A DNA stretch of 17,498 nt from Micromonosporaceae bacterium (GCA_019690055.1 JADGGF010000035.1:1-17498); one strand, 5' to 3'; shown: positions 1 to 6,802, numbered from the stretch's first letter. Notes: generated by a model from the sequence alone, not told the origin. Made by a program: numbers and translations.

Positions 1-41
1 GGCCGAACGCTCCTCGCTGCTCGTCCCTCGCAGCTCGTCGC

Positions 42-596
42 TTACTCGGCGCTGCCCTCGCCCTCACGCTTGGCCCGCAGGGCGTCGGCGAGCCGTACGG
101 CCTGGGCCAGCGGCGCCTGGAACGTCGCCGCCGCCTTGGCCAGGTTGGCCTTCATCGCGCCGGCGAGCTTGGCCAGGAGCACCTCACGGGACTCGAGGTC
201 GGCAAGCTTGGTGACCTCGGCGGCCGAGAGCGTCTTGCCCTCGAAGACGCCGCCTTTGATCACGAGCAGGGGGTTCGCCCGGGCGAACTCGCGCAGGCCC
301 TTGGCCGCCTCGACGACATCCCCGGTGACGAACGCGAGCGCGGTGGGACCGGTGAACATGTCGTCCAGCCCGGTGATCCCCGCCGCAGCCGCGGCCCGCT
401 TGGCCAGGGTGTTCTTGGCCACCGCGTAGGTCGCCTGCGAGCCGAGCGCGCGGCGCAGCTGCTTGAGCTGGGCGACCGTGAGCCCGCGGTACTCCGTGAG
501 CACCGTGGCGGTCGACGACCGGAACTGGTTGGTGAGCTCCTCGACGGCCGCGGCCTTGTCGGTGCGGACCGGCTTGGTTGGCGCTGCCGATGCCAT
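42..596 (-). CDS. rplJ: 50S ribosomal protein L10
   Basis: This encodes the 184-residue ribosomal stalk-base protein L10, which binds 23S rRNA and carries the L7/L12 dimers. The N-terminal rRNA-binding part shows the family pattern TEYRGLTVAQLKQLRRALG, followed by AKNTLAKRA; the C-terminal Ala-rich helix (FQAPLAQAVRLADALRAKRE) fits the L7/L12 attachment region. The ATG at 594-596 is preceded by a strong GAGGAGGG Shine-Dalgarno sequence two bases away. The length is normal for actinobacterial L10. An L10-type leader and attenuator lie upstream, so feedback control by its own product is likely. rplL, the usual next gene, would lie off the left edge; bases 1-41 hold only a CTCGTCGC-rich spacer. 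Confidence 0.97.
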   Translation of the reverse strand: MASAAPTKPVRTDKAAAVEELTNQFRSSTATVLTEYRGLTVAQLKQLRRALGSQATYAVAKNTLAKRAAAAAGITGLDDMFTGPTALAFVTGDVVEAAKGLREFARANPLLVIKGGVFEGKTLSAAEVTKLADLESREVLLAKLAGAMKANLAKAAATFQAPLAQAVRLADALRAKREGEGSAE

Positions 597-654
597 GTCC
601 CTCCTCTCGTGGCGATCGGGCTGGTCGCGCCCCGGGGAGTGGACGGGAAGGCGG

Positions 655-858
655 GCTACACGAAAAACGTCCCGGCGCAGGGCGCACGGGACGCGAACAC
701 GTCAATCGACATGACGTCGATCAATACGGTATAGCGTTGCCGTCCAACCTGCGCGGGCCGCCTGCGGAAGCAGGACCTTCGACTATCCACCCAACGGTGG
801 GTGACCAGCGGTCTTTGGTGAACGTGCGTGGCCAGCGAGCAGACCTCGCCGGACTCGC
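655..858 (-). promoter_or_regulatory. rplJ 5' leader, L10(L7/L12)-binding type
   Basis: The rplJ transcript has a leader of about 260 bases rich in stem-loops: GACC/GGTC (803-813), CACCCA/TGGGTG (788-803), CCTGC/GCAGG (761-774) and ATCGAC/GTCGAT (705-721). The sequence AAGACCGCTGGTC and a later GCGCAGG stretch resemble the ribosomal L10 leader family, in which the L10-L12 complex binds the mRNA and represses its own operon. The arrangement, leader then hairpin plus U-run then rplJ, matches the transcription-attenuation version known in Bacillus. The family match is by eye; a covariance-model search (Rfam L10_leader) would settle it. Confidence 0.65.
663..693 (-). terminator. Attenuator hairpin in rplJ leader
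   Basis: On the minus strand CGTCCCG and CGGGACG form a 7-bp perfect stem around a 12-base loop (itself able to pair GCG/CGC), followed directly by TTTTT. This is a textbook intrinsic terminator placed about 67 bases before the rplJ start, so it should act as an attenuator and not as an operon end. Confidence 0.75.
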
Positions 859-864
859 CGGTAC

Positions 865-894
865 AGCCTACGCGCACCGCAGCAGGCGAGGCAA
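865..894 (-). promoter_or_regulatory. Predicted rplJ promoter
   Basis: On the minus strand there is TTGCCT (894-889), an 18-base spacer and TAGGCT (870-865), a good housekeeping-sigma pattern. Transcription would start near 858 and include the whole L10-type leader. Confidence 0.55.
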
Positions 895-1009
895 ATCGCC
901 CCGCCGCGACCAGTTCGGAAGGCCCGCCGCTGGCCGGTTCGGTCCCACAGAGCCACCCCGGAGAGTCGAGAGTTGGGAGGGCGGATCCCGGGCGGCGCGG
1001 GCCGGCGCC

Positions 1010-1024
1010 TACGATGCGGCAGTG
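1010..1024 (+). promoter_or_regulatory. -10 element of a leaderless transcript
   Basis: TACGAT at 1010-1015 is followed by six bases and then the GTG start at 1022. This places the likely transcription start on the first base of the start codon. No Shine-Dalgarno sequence precedes the GTG, which fits a leaderless mRNA, common in actinobacteria. I see no good -35 at 17-18 bases spacing. Confidence 0.45.
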
Positions 1025-2224
1025 TCAGACATCGTTGGCTCGCCGCCCGCGACGGCGACCGCCGCCGCCGTACGGCCCGACTCTCCGTGGCGGCGGGCCT
1101 GGCTGGCCGGTCTGGGAACCTGGCTCATCGCCTTTGTGAGCTACCTGCTGCTCAACGCGGTGTTCTGGACCATGGCCACCGAGAAGGCCCCACCGCTGGT
1201 TGAGTTCTTCAACGTCTGGAACCGCTGGGACACCGGGCACTACATAACGATCGCGACCACCGGGTACAACCCGCTCACCGAGAACACCGCCTTCTTCCCG
1301 CTCTACCCGCTGCTGATGCGGTACCTCGATCCGGTGCTGCCGGGCGAGAAGCTGGCCGCTGCGCTGATCATCGCCTCGGCGGCCTGCATCGCGGCGCTGG
1401 CCGTGCTCCACCGGCTCGTCGAGGACCTGTTCGACCGGAGCACGGCCCAGCGGGCCGCCCTGTACCTCATGGCCTCCCCGTTCGCCTTCTACCTCGTGGC
1501 GGCGTACAACGAGAGCCTCCTGCTGGCGCTGTGCCTGGGCTCGCTCTACTGCATGCGGCGGGGCCACTGGTGGGCGGCCGGCATCCTCGGCGGGTTCGCC
1601 AGCGGCACCCGGCAGGCGGGCGTCCTGCTCGCGCTCGCCTTCGTGATCGAGTACCTGCGGCAGCGGGACTGGCGCATCTCGCGGGTGCGGTGGGACGTCG
1701 CCGCCGTGCTGCTCGTGCCCAGCGGACTGGTCGCCTACATGGTCTACTGCGCGATCGCGTTCGACGACCCACTGCGCTTCATGCACATTCAGGAGTTCTG
1801 GGGCCGGCAACTGTCCGTGCCGTGGAAGGGCGTGGAGGGCGCGCTTGACCAGATCGCCGCCTGGAAGGTCGAGAGCCCACTCCACGCGTACGTCGTGGTC
1901 AACGTGATCGACCTGGTGAGCCTGCCCGTGGTGGCCGGGCTGCTCGTACTGTCTGTCATCGGACCGTGGCGGCTTGGTCCGTCGTCGTGGTACCTGATCG
2001 CCTTCGGCGTCGCGGTGTTCGTGATGGTGCTGCTGAGCCCGATCGGCCGCGGGCTCCCACCGCTACACGGGCTGCCCCGGTACGCCCTGGAGATCGTGCC
2101 GATCTTCATCGTGCTGGCCCGTATCGGGGCCAACCGATCCGCCGACCGCGCCTACCTCTTCCCGGCGATCGCCCTGCAGGCCTCGCTGCTCATCGGCTAC
2201 TTCGCCAACGTCTGGCTCTCCTGA
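1022..2224 (+). CDS. GT-C mannosyltransferase, PIG-V-like membrane protein
   Basis: This is a 400-residue polytopic membrane protein with many hydrophobic segments. After the first membrane helix it has NRWDTGHY (residues 67-74) and FFPLYPLL (91-98), the luminal/external loop pattern of the PIG-V-type GT-C family, where the Trp-Asp motif is thought to help bind the polyprenyl-phosphate sugar donor. It probably adds a mannose (or similar sugar) to a lipid or protein acceptor on the outer face of the membrane. The open frame runs back to 578, but the GTG at 1022 is preferred: homology with the paralogue at 14428-15672 starts at WRRAW just inside it, and a -10 element sits six bases before it. 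The gene lies alone on the plus strand between rplJ and rplA. The acceptor is unknown. Confidence 0.82.
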   Translation: MSDIVGSPPATATAAAVRPDSPWRRAWLAGLGTWLIAFVSYLLLNAVFWTMATEKAPPLVEFFNVWNRWDTGHYITIATTGYNPLTENTAFFPLYPLLMRYLDPVLPGEKLAAALIIASAACIAALAVLHRLVEDLFDRSTAQRAALYLMASPFAFYLVAAYNESLLLALCLGSLYCMRRGHWWAAGILGGFASGTRQAGVLLALAFVIEYLRQRDWRISRVRWDVAAVLLVPSGLVAYMVYCAIAFDDPLRFMHIQEFWGRQLSVPWKGVEGALDQIAAWKVESPLHAYVVVNVIDLVSLPVVAGLLVLSVIGPWRLGPSSWYLIAFGVAVFVMVLLSPIGRGLPPLHGLPRYALEIVPIFIVLARIGANRSADRAYLFPAIALQASLLIGYFANVWLS

Positions 2225-2256
2225 CCGATGACTCTGGTGCTCGCGTCGCTCGCACG

Positions 2257-2343
2257 GGCCTCGGGCCCCTGATGCGTGGCCTTCCCTCGTCGCTCGCACG
2301 TTCCTCGCTCGCTCCTCGGTCCAGGCCCACGCGGCCCGAGGCC
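2257..2343. repeat. Intergenic CTCGTCGCTCG repeat with inverted arms
   Basis: The arms GGCCTCGGGCC (2257-2267) and GGCCCGAGGCC (2333-2343) are a perfect 11-bp inverted repeat around a CTCGCTCGC-rich core. The core 16-mer CTTCCCTCGTCGCTCG (2281-2296) recurs exactly at 3232-3247 in the rplA-rplK spacer, next to a similar GGCCTCGG/CCGAGGCC pair. A looser version occupies 1-41. This looks like a dispersed intergenic element and not a gene. Confidence 0.5.
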
Positions 2344-2351
2344 GAATTCAC

Positions 2352-2395
2352 AAACGGGTCCCCGGTCGCCGTATGGCAGGACCGGGGACCCGTTT
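2352..2395. terminator. Bidirectional terminator between GT-C gene and rplA
   Basis: AAACGGGTCCCCGGTC (2352-2367) and its exact reverse complement (2380-2395) form a perfect 16-bp stem with a 12-base loop, ending in TTT on both strands. It lies between the ends of the convergent GT-C gene (2224) and rplA (2413), so it probably terminates both. Confidence 0.8.
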
Positions 2396-2412
2396 CGCGT
2401 ATGTGCGCGACG

Positions 2413-3132
2413 TCAGGCAGCGGCGCTGGTCGCCTCGTGCAGGTTGCGGGTGATGTTGGGATCGACCGGAATGCCGGGCCCCATCGTGGTGGTCACGAAG
2501 ACCTTGCGCAGGTAGCGCCCCTTCGCCGCCGACGGCTTGGCCCGCAGCACCTCGTCCAGCACGGCCGCGTAGTTGTCGATCAGCTTCTCGGTCGGGAACG
2601 ACACCTTGCCGATGATCAGGTGCAGGTTGGAGTGCTTGTCGACCCGGAAGGTGATCTTCCCGCCCTTGATGTCGCTCACGGCCTTGGCCACGTCCATGGT
2701 GACCGTACCGGTCTTGGGGTTGGGCATCAGACCCCGCGGGCCGAGGATCCGGGCGATCCGGCCGATCTTGGCCATCTGGTCGGGGGTCGCGATCGCCGCG
2801 TCGAAGTCGAGCCAGCCACCCTGGATGCGGGCGACCAGGTCGTCGCTGCCCACCGCGTCGGCACCGGCGGCCTCGGCCTCCGCCGCCTTGTCCCCGGCCG
2901 CGAAGACGATGACCCGGGCGGTCTTGCCGGTCCCGTGCGGCAGGTTGACCACGCCACGGACCATCTGGTCGGCCTTACGGGGATCGACGCCCAGCCGCAT
3001 GGCCACCTCGACGGTGGCGTCGAACTTCACCGGGCTGGTCTGCTGGGCCAGCCGGATCGCCTCGGCCGGGGTGTAGAGCCGGCTGCGGTCGACCTGCGCG
3101 GCCGCGCTGCGGTAACCCTTGCTGCGCTGCAT
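2413..3132 (-). CDS. rplA: 50S ribosomal protein L1
   Basis: This encodes the 239-residue L1 protein of the ribosomal L1 stalk, which contacts the E-site tRNA and in many bacteria represses its own rplK-rplA mRNA. Family signatures include the N-terminal SPVKFDATVEVAMRLGVDPR, the domain II segment ILGPRGLMPNPKTGTVT, and the C-terminal KITFRVDKHSNLHLIIGK. The length matches the family. The ATG at 3130-3132 is preceded by AGGAGATTCAC, a good ribosome-binding site. It follows rplK on the same strand across a 193-base spacer that contains repeat and hairpin sequences, so the usual tight rplK-rplA coupling is loosened here. Confidence 0.97.
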   Translation of the reverse strand: MQRSKGYRSAAAQVDRSRLYTPAEAIRLAQQTSPVKFDATVEVAMRLGVDPRKADQMVRGVVNLPHGTGKTARVIVFAAGDKAAEAEAAGADAVGSDDLVARIQGGWLDFDAAIATPDQMAKIGRIARILGPRGLMPNPKTGTVTMDVAKAVSDIKGGKITFRVDKHSNLHLIIGKVSFPTEKLIDNYAAVLDEVLRAKPSAAKGRYLRKVFVTTTMGPGIPVDPNITRNLHEATSAAA

Positions 3133-3231
3133 GTGAATCTCCTGTGGTCACAGTGGGCCCTACGGCCCTCCCACTCTGTTACGTTTGCCCTCGCTTCGCT
3201 CGGCCGGGCCCGGCTCGCTTTGAGCCTTGCT

Positions 3232-3281
3232 CTTCCCTCGTCGCTCGGGCGTGGCCTCGGGGCCTATTCAGGCCCGAGGCC
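3232..3281. repeat. Second copy of the CTCGTCGCTCG intergenic repeat
   Basis: It shares the exact 16-mer CTTCCCTCGTCGCTCG (3232-3247) with 2281-2296, followed by a GGCCTCGG (3253-3260) / CCGAGGCC (3274-3281) hairpin. It lies in the rplK-rplA spacer. Transcribed on the minus strand, the hairpin could act as a partial terminator or RNA-stability element between rplK and rplA. Confidence 0.45.
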
Positions 3282-3325
3282 GTCACGGCTTGCTCGTGTA
3301 CGTGCGCAAGCCAGCCGCTCGACAA

Positions 3326-3760
3326 TCAGTCCTTGATCGTAATGCCCATGGAGCGGGCGGTGCCGGCGATGATCTTCTCGGCGGCCTCGATGTCGTTGGC
3401 GTTGAGGTCGGGCAGCTTCTTCTGCGCGATCTCCCGCAGCTGCGCCCGAGTGATCGAGCCGACCTTGTCCCTGTGCGGGACGCCCGAGCCCTTGTCAATG
3501 CCCGCCGCCTTGACGAGCAGGCGGGCGGCCGGCGGGGTCTTGAGCACGAACGAGAAGGTTCGGTCCTCGTAGACGCTGATCTCCGCCGGGACGATGTCGC
3601 CCCGCTGGCTCTCGGTGGCCGCGTTGTACTGCTTGACGAACTCCATGATGTTCACGCCGTGCTGACCGAGCGCCGGGCCGACCGGCGGCGCCGGCGTGGC
3701 CGCCCCCGCGGGCAGCTGCAGCGTGAACGTCTTGACCAGCTTCTTCTTCTTGGGAGGCAT
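3326..3760 (-). CDS. rplK: 50S ribosomal protein L11
   Basis: This encodes the 144-residue L11 protein of the GTPase-associated centre, which binds the thiostrepton region of 23S rRNA and is needed for RelA-type stringent signalling. The Pro-rich N-terminal domain (LQLPAGAATPAPPVGPALGQHG, residues about 13-34) and the C-terminal rRNA-binding domain ending in IIAGTARSMGI are clear. The length is the family norm. The ATG at 3758-3760 has AGGAAGAG just upstream. It follows nusG by 81 bases on the same strand, the standard actinobacterial order. Confidence 0.97.
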   Translation of the reverse strand: MPPKKKKLVKTFTLQLPAGAATPAPPVGPALGQHGVNIMEFVKQYNAATESQRGDIVPAEISVYEDRTFSFVLKTPPAARLLVKAAGIDKGSGVPHRDKVGSITRAQLREIAQKKLPDLNANDIEAAEKIIAGTARSMGITIKD

Positions 3761-3841
3761 GACTCTTCCTGTGGGCTGTATGGTGGGTCCGGGTCCTCGT
3801 GGCTTGGGTGGCGGCCAGGCCGTCGCCGACCTGCGCTGCGG

Positions 3842-4510
3842 CTAGACCTTAGAGACCTGGTTGAAGTTGAGCTCGACCGGAGTCTCCCGACCGAAGATCG
3901 ACACCAGGGCCTTGAGCTTCTGCTGATCGACGTTGATCTCGCTGATCGTGGCCGGCAGCGAGGCGAACGGCCCGTCGATCACGGTGACCGAGTCACCGAC
4001 CGCGAGGTCAACCACCTTGACCTCGGGCTTGGCCTTCTTGTCCACCGCGACCGAGGGCGCGAGCCACTTCACAACCTCGTCGAGCGAGAGCGGAGCGGGC
4101 CGGTCGGCGCGATCGGTCGAGCCAACGAACCCGGTGACCCCGGGCGTGTTGCGCACGCAGGAGTAGGACTCGGGGGTCAGCTCCATCCGGACCAGGATGT
4201 AGCCCGGGAAGACCTTGCTCTGCACCTGCTGGCGCTTGCCATTGCGGACCTCGACCTCCTCGCGGGTCGGCACCTCGACCTGGTAGATGTACTCCTCCAT
4301 GTCGAGGGTCGCGATGCGGGTCTCGAGGTTTGCCTTGACGCGGTTCTCGTACCCGGCGTAGGAGTGCACCACGTACCAGTCGCCGGGCTGGTAGCGCAAG
4401 GACTCGCGCAGCGCGGCGACCGGGTCGACCTCCTCCTCCTCGGAGGTATCGGCCGCCACCCCGGTCGTCTCCGTGGTGTCGTCGGTCTCGTCGTAGTCGG
4501 GCACGTTCAC
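3842..4510 (-). CDS. nusG: Transcription termination/antitermination protein NusG
   Basis: This is a 222-residue NusG. After an acidic N-terminal extension of about 45 residues (DETDDTTETT, SEEEEVDP), the NGN domain starts at GDWYVVHSYAGYENRVKANL, which binds the RNA polymerase clamp. The C-terminal KOW domain follows at about GDSVTVIDGPFASLPATI, the part that contacts ribosomal S10 or Rho. Acidic N-terminal extensions are usual in actinobacterial NusG. The proposed start is GTG at 4508-4510, with GGAAGG a few bases upstream; an in-frame GTG two codons later is an alternative. The gene sits between secE and rplK, as is standard. Confidence 0.95.
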   Translation of the reverse strand: MNVPDYDETDDTTETTGVAADTSEEEEVDPVAALRESLRYQPGDWYVVHSYAGYENRVKANLETRIATLDMEEYIYQVEVPTREEVEVRNGKRQQVQSKVFPGYILVRMELTPESYSCVRNTPGVTGFVGSTDRADRPAPLSLDEVVKWLAPSVAVDKKAKPEVKVVDLAVGDSVTVIDGPFASLPATISEINVDQQKLKALVSIFGRETPVELNFNQVSKV

Positions 4511-4602
4511 TTGCCTTCCGTCACCTCCGGCCGCGCCGGAGTCGTCGCGCCCCGCTCGGGAAGCGCATCATCACTATTCCCACCCTGTGGCCGGTCGCCC
4601 GA

Positions 4603-5022
4603 CTATTCAGACGTTCCAAAGATCAGGAACATCAGCCGGGCGAACCCAAGGTCGAGTCCGGCCACGAAGGCCATGACCAGCGCCACGAAGATGATCACCA
4701 CCGAGGTGTAGGTGAGCAGCTCCTTCCGCGTCGGCCAGATGACCTTCTGCATCTCCGCGACCGTCTCGCGGAACCGGCGCGCGAGGCGACCGAAGATCCC
4801 TTGCCGGGCGCCAGCGTCCCGCTTGGTCCGGTCGCGGCTGACCGTACGCTCCCGGGTGGCGGCACCGGCCCGAGCACGGCCCGCTGGCGCGGCGCCCTCG
4901 TCCTCGGTGTCAGCCTCCGCCCGGTCGTCGTCCTCGAGGTCCGCGTCGTCGTACGCGTCCTCGATCGGCTCGTCGGTCGAGCCGTCGTCCTCCACCGAGC
5001 GTCCGCGGTTCCTGTTGGCCAC
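4603..5022 (-). CDS. secE: Preprotein translocase subunit SecE
   Basis: This encodes a 139-residue SecE, the single-span subunit that clamps SecY in the Sec translocon. The C-terminal 60 residues carry the conserved amphipathic helix and hinge (RFRETVAEMQKVIWPTRKEL) followed by one membrane helix (TSVVIIFVALVMAFVAGLDL). The N-terminal 80 residues are highly charged and acidic (DAYDDADLEDDDRAE), a common actinobacterial extension. The reading frame stays open upstream to 5256 through the tRNA-Trp gene, so I chose the GTG at 5020-5022, which has GAGAGGG five bases upstream. It lies between tRNA-Trp and nusG, probably in one transcript. Confidence 0.93.
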   Translation of the reverse strand: MANRNRGRSVEDDGSTDEPIEDAYDDADLEDDDRAEADTEDEGAAPAGRARAGAATRERTVSRDRTKRDAGARQGIFGRLARRFRETVAEMQKVIWPTRKELLTYTSVVIIFVALVMAFVAGLDLGFARLMFLIFGTSE

Positions 5023-5126
5023 TGTCGCCCTCTCTTCGGTGCTGTTCTTGCCGGTCCGGCTCCCGCGCTCGCCGGTTCGGCTCGCACGCTCGCCGCTGTC
5101 CTGAGCGGTCGGGGGCAGGATCTGCG

Positions 5127-5202
5127 TGGCAGGGGCGACAGGACTCGAACCTGCAACCTGCGGTTTTGGAGACCGCTGCGCTACCAATTGCGCCACACCC
5201 CT
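5127..5202 (-). tRNA. trpT: tRNA-Trp (CCA anticodon)
   Basis: The 76-base cloverleaf has acceptor AGGGGTG/CGCCCCT, an anticodon stem GCGGT/ACCGC around loop CTCCAAA (anticodon CCA), T-loop TTCGAGT, discriminator G and an encoded 3' CCA. It lies about 100 bases upstream of secE on the same strand, as in mycobacteria, so it is probably cut from a tRNA-secE-nusG precursor. Confidence 0.97.
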
Positions 5203-5287
5203 GTGCGGTTGACCCACCCGCCGCGCCGCCGTACCGGAGAGTAGGGTTCCGAGCACGCTACGGCAGGGGTATCACCCCACGGCGGAC

Positions 5288-5317
5288 AGTGTACGGGTAC
5301 TGCCGCCTCAATCCCAA
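5288..5317 (-). promoter_or_regulatory. Predicted promoter of tRNA-Trp/secE/nusG
   Basis: On the minus strand TTGGGA (5317-5312), an 18-base spacer and TACACT (5293-5288) form a good housekeeping promoter. It starts only seven bases past the hadB stop. An ACCCGGGT...ACCCGGGT inverted repeat (5317-5338) overlaps the hadB end and the -35 and could be the hadB terminator. Confidence 0.5.
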
Positions 5318-5323
5318 CCCGGG

Positions 5324-5770
5324 TTACGGGACCCGGGTGGACACGGCCGGTCCGCCCGCCACCCGCAGCCGCGCCCGCGCCTGCGCGAGGACCTTCTCGC
5401 CCCCCGACGTGACGGTCAGGTCGACCTGAGCCTGTCCATCGGCGATGGACCGGACGACCCCGGCGACCACGACCTCGGCGCCGGTGTCGTCATCCGGCAC
5501 GACCACCGGCTTGGTGAAGCGCACCCCGTACTCGATCACGGCATCCGCCCGGCCGGTCCACGTGGTCAGCGCCCGGCCGGCCAGCGCCATGGTGTACATG
5601 CCGTGCGCGATCACCCCGGGCAGCCCGACCGACCGGGCGATGCGGTCGCTCCAGTGAATGGGGTTGAAGTCGCCCGAGGCGCCGGCGTACCGCACCAGGT
5701 CGGCCCGCGTCACGCGGTACGTCTGCGCAGGCAGCTCCTGCCCCTCGGCCCAGGACTCCGGCAGGCTCAC
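5324..5770 (-). CDS. hadB: MaoC-type (R)-hydroxyacyl dehydratase, HadB-like
   Basis: This is a 148-residue hot-dog-fold dehydratase/hydratase subunit. The hydratase-2 catalytic pattern is intact: ASGDFNPIHWSD, with Asp34 and His39 as the expected catalytic pair, followed by GVIAHGMYTMALAGR. In mycobacteria HadB is the catalytic partner of HadA or HadC in the FAS-II dehydration step; here the partner is the HadA-like product just upstream. The GTG start at 5768-5770 overlaps the hadA stop (GTGA), indicating translational coupling; the frame is open to 5800, but that start would lie inside hadA. Its natural substrate in an organism presumably without mycolic acids is unknown. Confidence 0.9.
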   Translation of the reverse strand: MSLPESWAEGQELPAQTYRVTRADLVRYAGASGDFNPIHWSDRIARSVGLPGVIAHGMYTMALAGRALTTWTGRADAVIEYGVRFTKPVVVPDDDTGAEVVVAGVVRSIADGQAQVDLTVTSGGEKVLAQARARLRVAGGPAVSTRVP

Positions 5771-6207
5771 GCATCCCCCCGAACCACGAGTCGGGTCCAC
5801 ACGCTGACCACCGGCGCACCGGCGGCGTCGCTCACGTCCACGCGAGTGGTCAGGAAGTCATGGCCGCCCCGGGACATGATCTCCTCGACCGTGCACACGC
5901 AGACCAACTCGTCCCCGGCGACGACGGGTCGGGTGTAGGCGAAGCGCTGGTCGCCGTGCACGACGCGGGCGTACTCGATGCCGAGCGCGTCGATGACCGA
6001 CTGGCCTGCGGCCAGGGTGAGCACGATGGGGAAGGTCGGCGGCGCCACGACGTCCGGGTAGCCGAGCGCCCGGGCCGCGTCAGGGTCGGTGTAGGCCGGC
6101 TCGGTCGCCCCGATGGCCTCGACGAACTCGCGGATCTTCTCGCGCCCGACGCGGTAGGGCGGGGTCGGCGGGTAGCTGCGGCCGACGAACGAGGGGTCCA
6201 ACGCCAC
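5767..6207 (-). CDS. hadA: MaoC-like dehydratase accessory subunit, HadA-like
   Basis: This is a 146-residue hot-dog-fold protein of the N-terminal-MaoC type. It has the family start (LDPSFVGRSYPPTPPYRVGREKI with FVEAIG), the ARALGYPDVVAPPTFPIVL substrate-channel segment and GDQRFAYTRPVVAGDEL. It lacks the GD-x-N-P-x-H catalytic signature, as HadA-type subunits do; they shape the acyl-binding tunnel for HadB. The GTG at 6205-6207 starts 20 bases after the rpmG stop; its ribosome-binding site is weak (CGGGCGG). The stop overlaps the hadB start by four bases. The order rpmG-hadA-hadB matches mycobacteria, but hadC is missing: tRNA-Trp follows hadB directly. Confidence 0.88.
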   Translation of the reverse strand: MALDPSFVGRSYPPTPPYRVGREKIREFVEAIGATEPAYTDPDAARALGYPDVVAPPTFPIVLTLAAGQSVIDALGIEYARVVHGDQRFAYTRPVVAGDELVCVCTVEEIMSRGGHDFLTTRVDVSDAAGAPVVSVWTRLVVRGDA

Positions 6208-6227
6208 GGGTGAGCCGCCCGACCGTG

Positions 6228-6395
6228 CTAGCGGGTCTCGCGGTGCACCTGGTGCTTGCCGCAGTTCGGGCAGAACTTACGCAGCTCGATGCGGTCGGGG
6301 TCGTTGCGCCGGTTCTTCTTCGTGATGTAGTTGCGGTGCTTGCACTCCGAGCACGCCATTGTGATCTTGGGACGAATGTCGGTCGCCTTGGCCAC
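6228..6395 (-). CDS. rpmG: 50S ribosomal protein L33 (zinc-binding type)
   Basis: This encodes a 55-residue L33 of the large subunit. Two CxxC pairs (ACSECKH near residues 14-18 and FCPNCGKH near 42-47) make it the zinc-containing C+ form, whose relatives are often matched by a zinc-free copy elsewhere in the genome under Zur control. The body KHRNYITKKNRRNDPDRIELRKFCP is typical. The open frame extends to 6515 through tRNA sequence; the GTG at 6393-6395 (VAKATDIRP start) gives the family length, with GAAAGG about 11 bases upstream. It lies downstream of tRNA-Met and upstream of hadA. Confidence 0.95.
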   Translation of the reverse strand: MAKATDIRPKITMACSECKHRNYITKKNRRNDPDRIELRKFCPNCGKHQVHRETR

Positions 6396-6485
6396 GGTCG
6401 TGCGCCTTTCGAGTGTGCCCGGACAGTCTGGAGACTGCGTGAGGTGGTTGTGCCTACGTGAGGCTGGGGTATGCGGTGAGTCTCG

Positions 6486-6558
6486 TAGCGGTGGCCGGAC
6501 TTGAACCGGCGACACAGCGATTATGAGCCGCTTGCTCTGCCAACTGAGCTACACCGCC
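6486..6558 (-). tRNA. metT: tRNA-Met (CAT anticodon, elongator)
   Basis: The 73-base cloverleaf has acceptor GGCGGTG/CACCGCT with a G-U first pair, anticodon loop CTCATAA (CAT), T-loop TTCAAGT and discriminator A. The 3' CCA is not encoded. The G1-U72 pair and the place beside tRNA-Thr and rpmG match the elongator metT locus of mycobacteria; a lysidine-type tRNA-Ile is less likely. Confidence 0.93.
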
Positions 6559-6580
6559 AGATCTGCTTTTGCAGCAGCTG

Positions 6581-6653
6581 AGCCCCCTTACGGAATCGAA
6601 CCGTAGACCTTCTCCTTACCATGGAGACGCTCTGCCGACTGAGCTAAGGGGGC
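6581..6653 (-). tRNA. thrT: tRNA-Thr (GGT anticodon)
   Basis: The 73-base cloverleaf has acceptor GCCCCCT/AGGGGGC, anticodon stem TCTCC/GGAGA around ATGGTAA (anticodon GGT), T-loop TTCGATT and discriminator T. The 3' CCA is not encoded. It is first in the tRNA-Thr, tRNA-Met, rpmG, hadA, hadB series. Confidence 0.96.
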
Positions 6654-6685
6654 GTGCCACGCCAGCCGCGTTCGCGGCCTTGGTA

Positions 6686-6715
6686 AGAGTACACGGCCCG
6701 CCCGGCCCCGTGAAA
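6686..6715 (-). promoter_or_regulatory. Predicted promoter of the tRNA-Thr/tRNA-Met/rpmG/had series
   Basis: On the minus strand TTTCAC (6715-6710), 18 bases and TACTCT (6691-6686) lie about 33 bases before the tRNA-Thr 5' end. The -10 is good and the -35 moderate. Confidence 0.45.
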
Positions 6716-6802
6716 CCAGGTTACCCCTCGGCGCGCCGACCGGCCGGGGGCCGCCGTCCCGGGCCGGACCCTCCGGTGGCGCGAACCCGATCCAGGCGCC
6801 GG

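Noticed and set aside
1966..4711. Long plus-strand frames opposite rplA, rplK and nusG
   Set aside because: They are antisense to well-recognised ribosomal genes and have no domain or start-site support.
5166..5256. Longer secE start within or beyond tRNA-Trp
   Set aside because: The frame is open there only by chance; a good ribosome-binding site and GTG at 5022 give a normal SecE.
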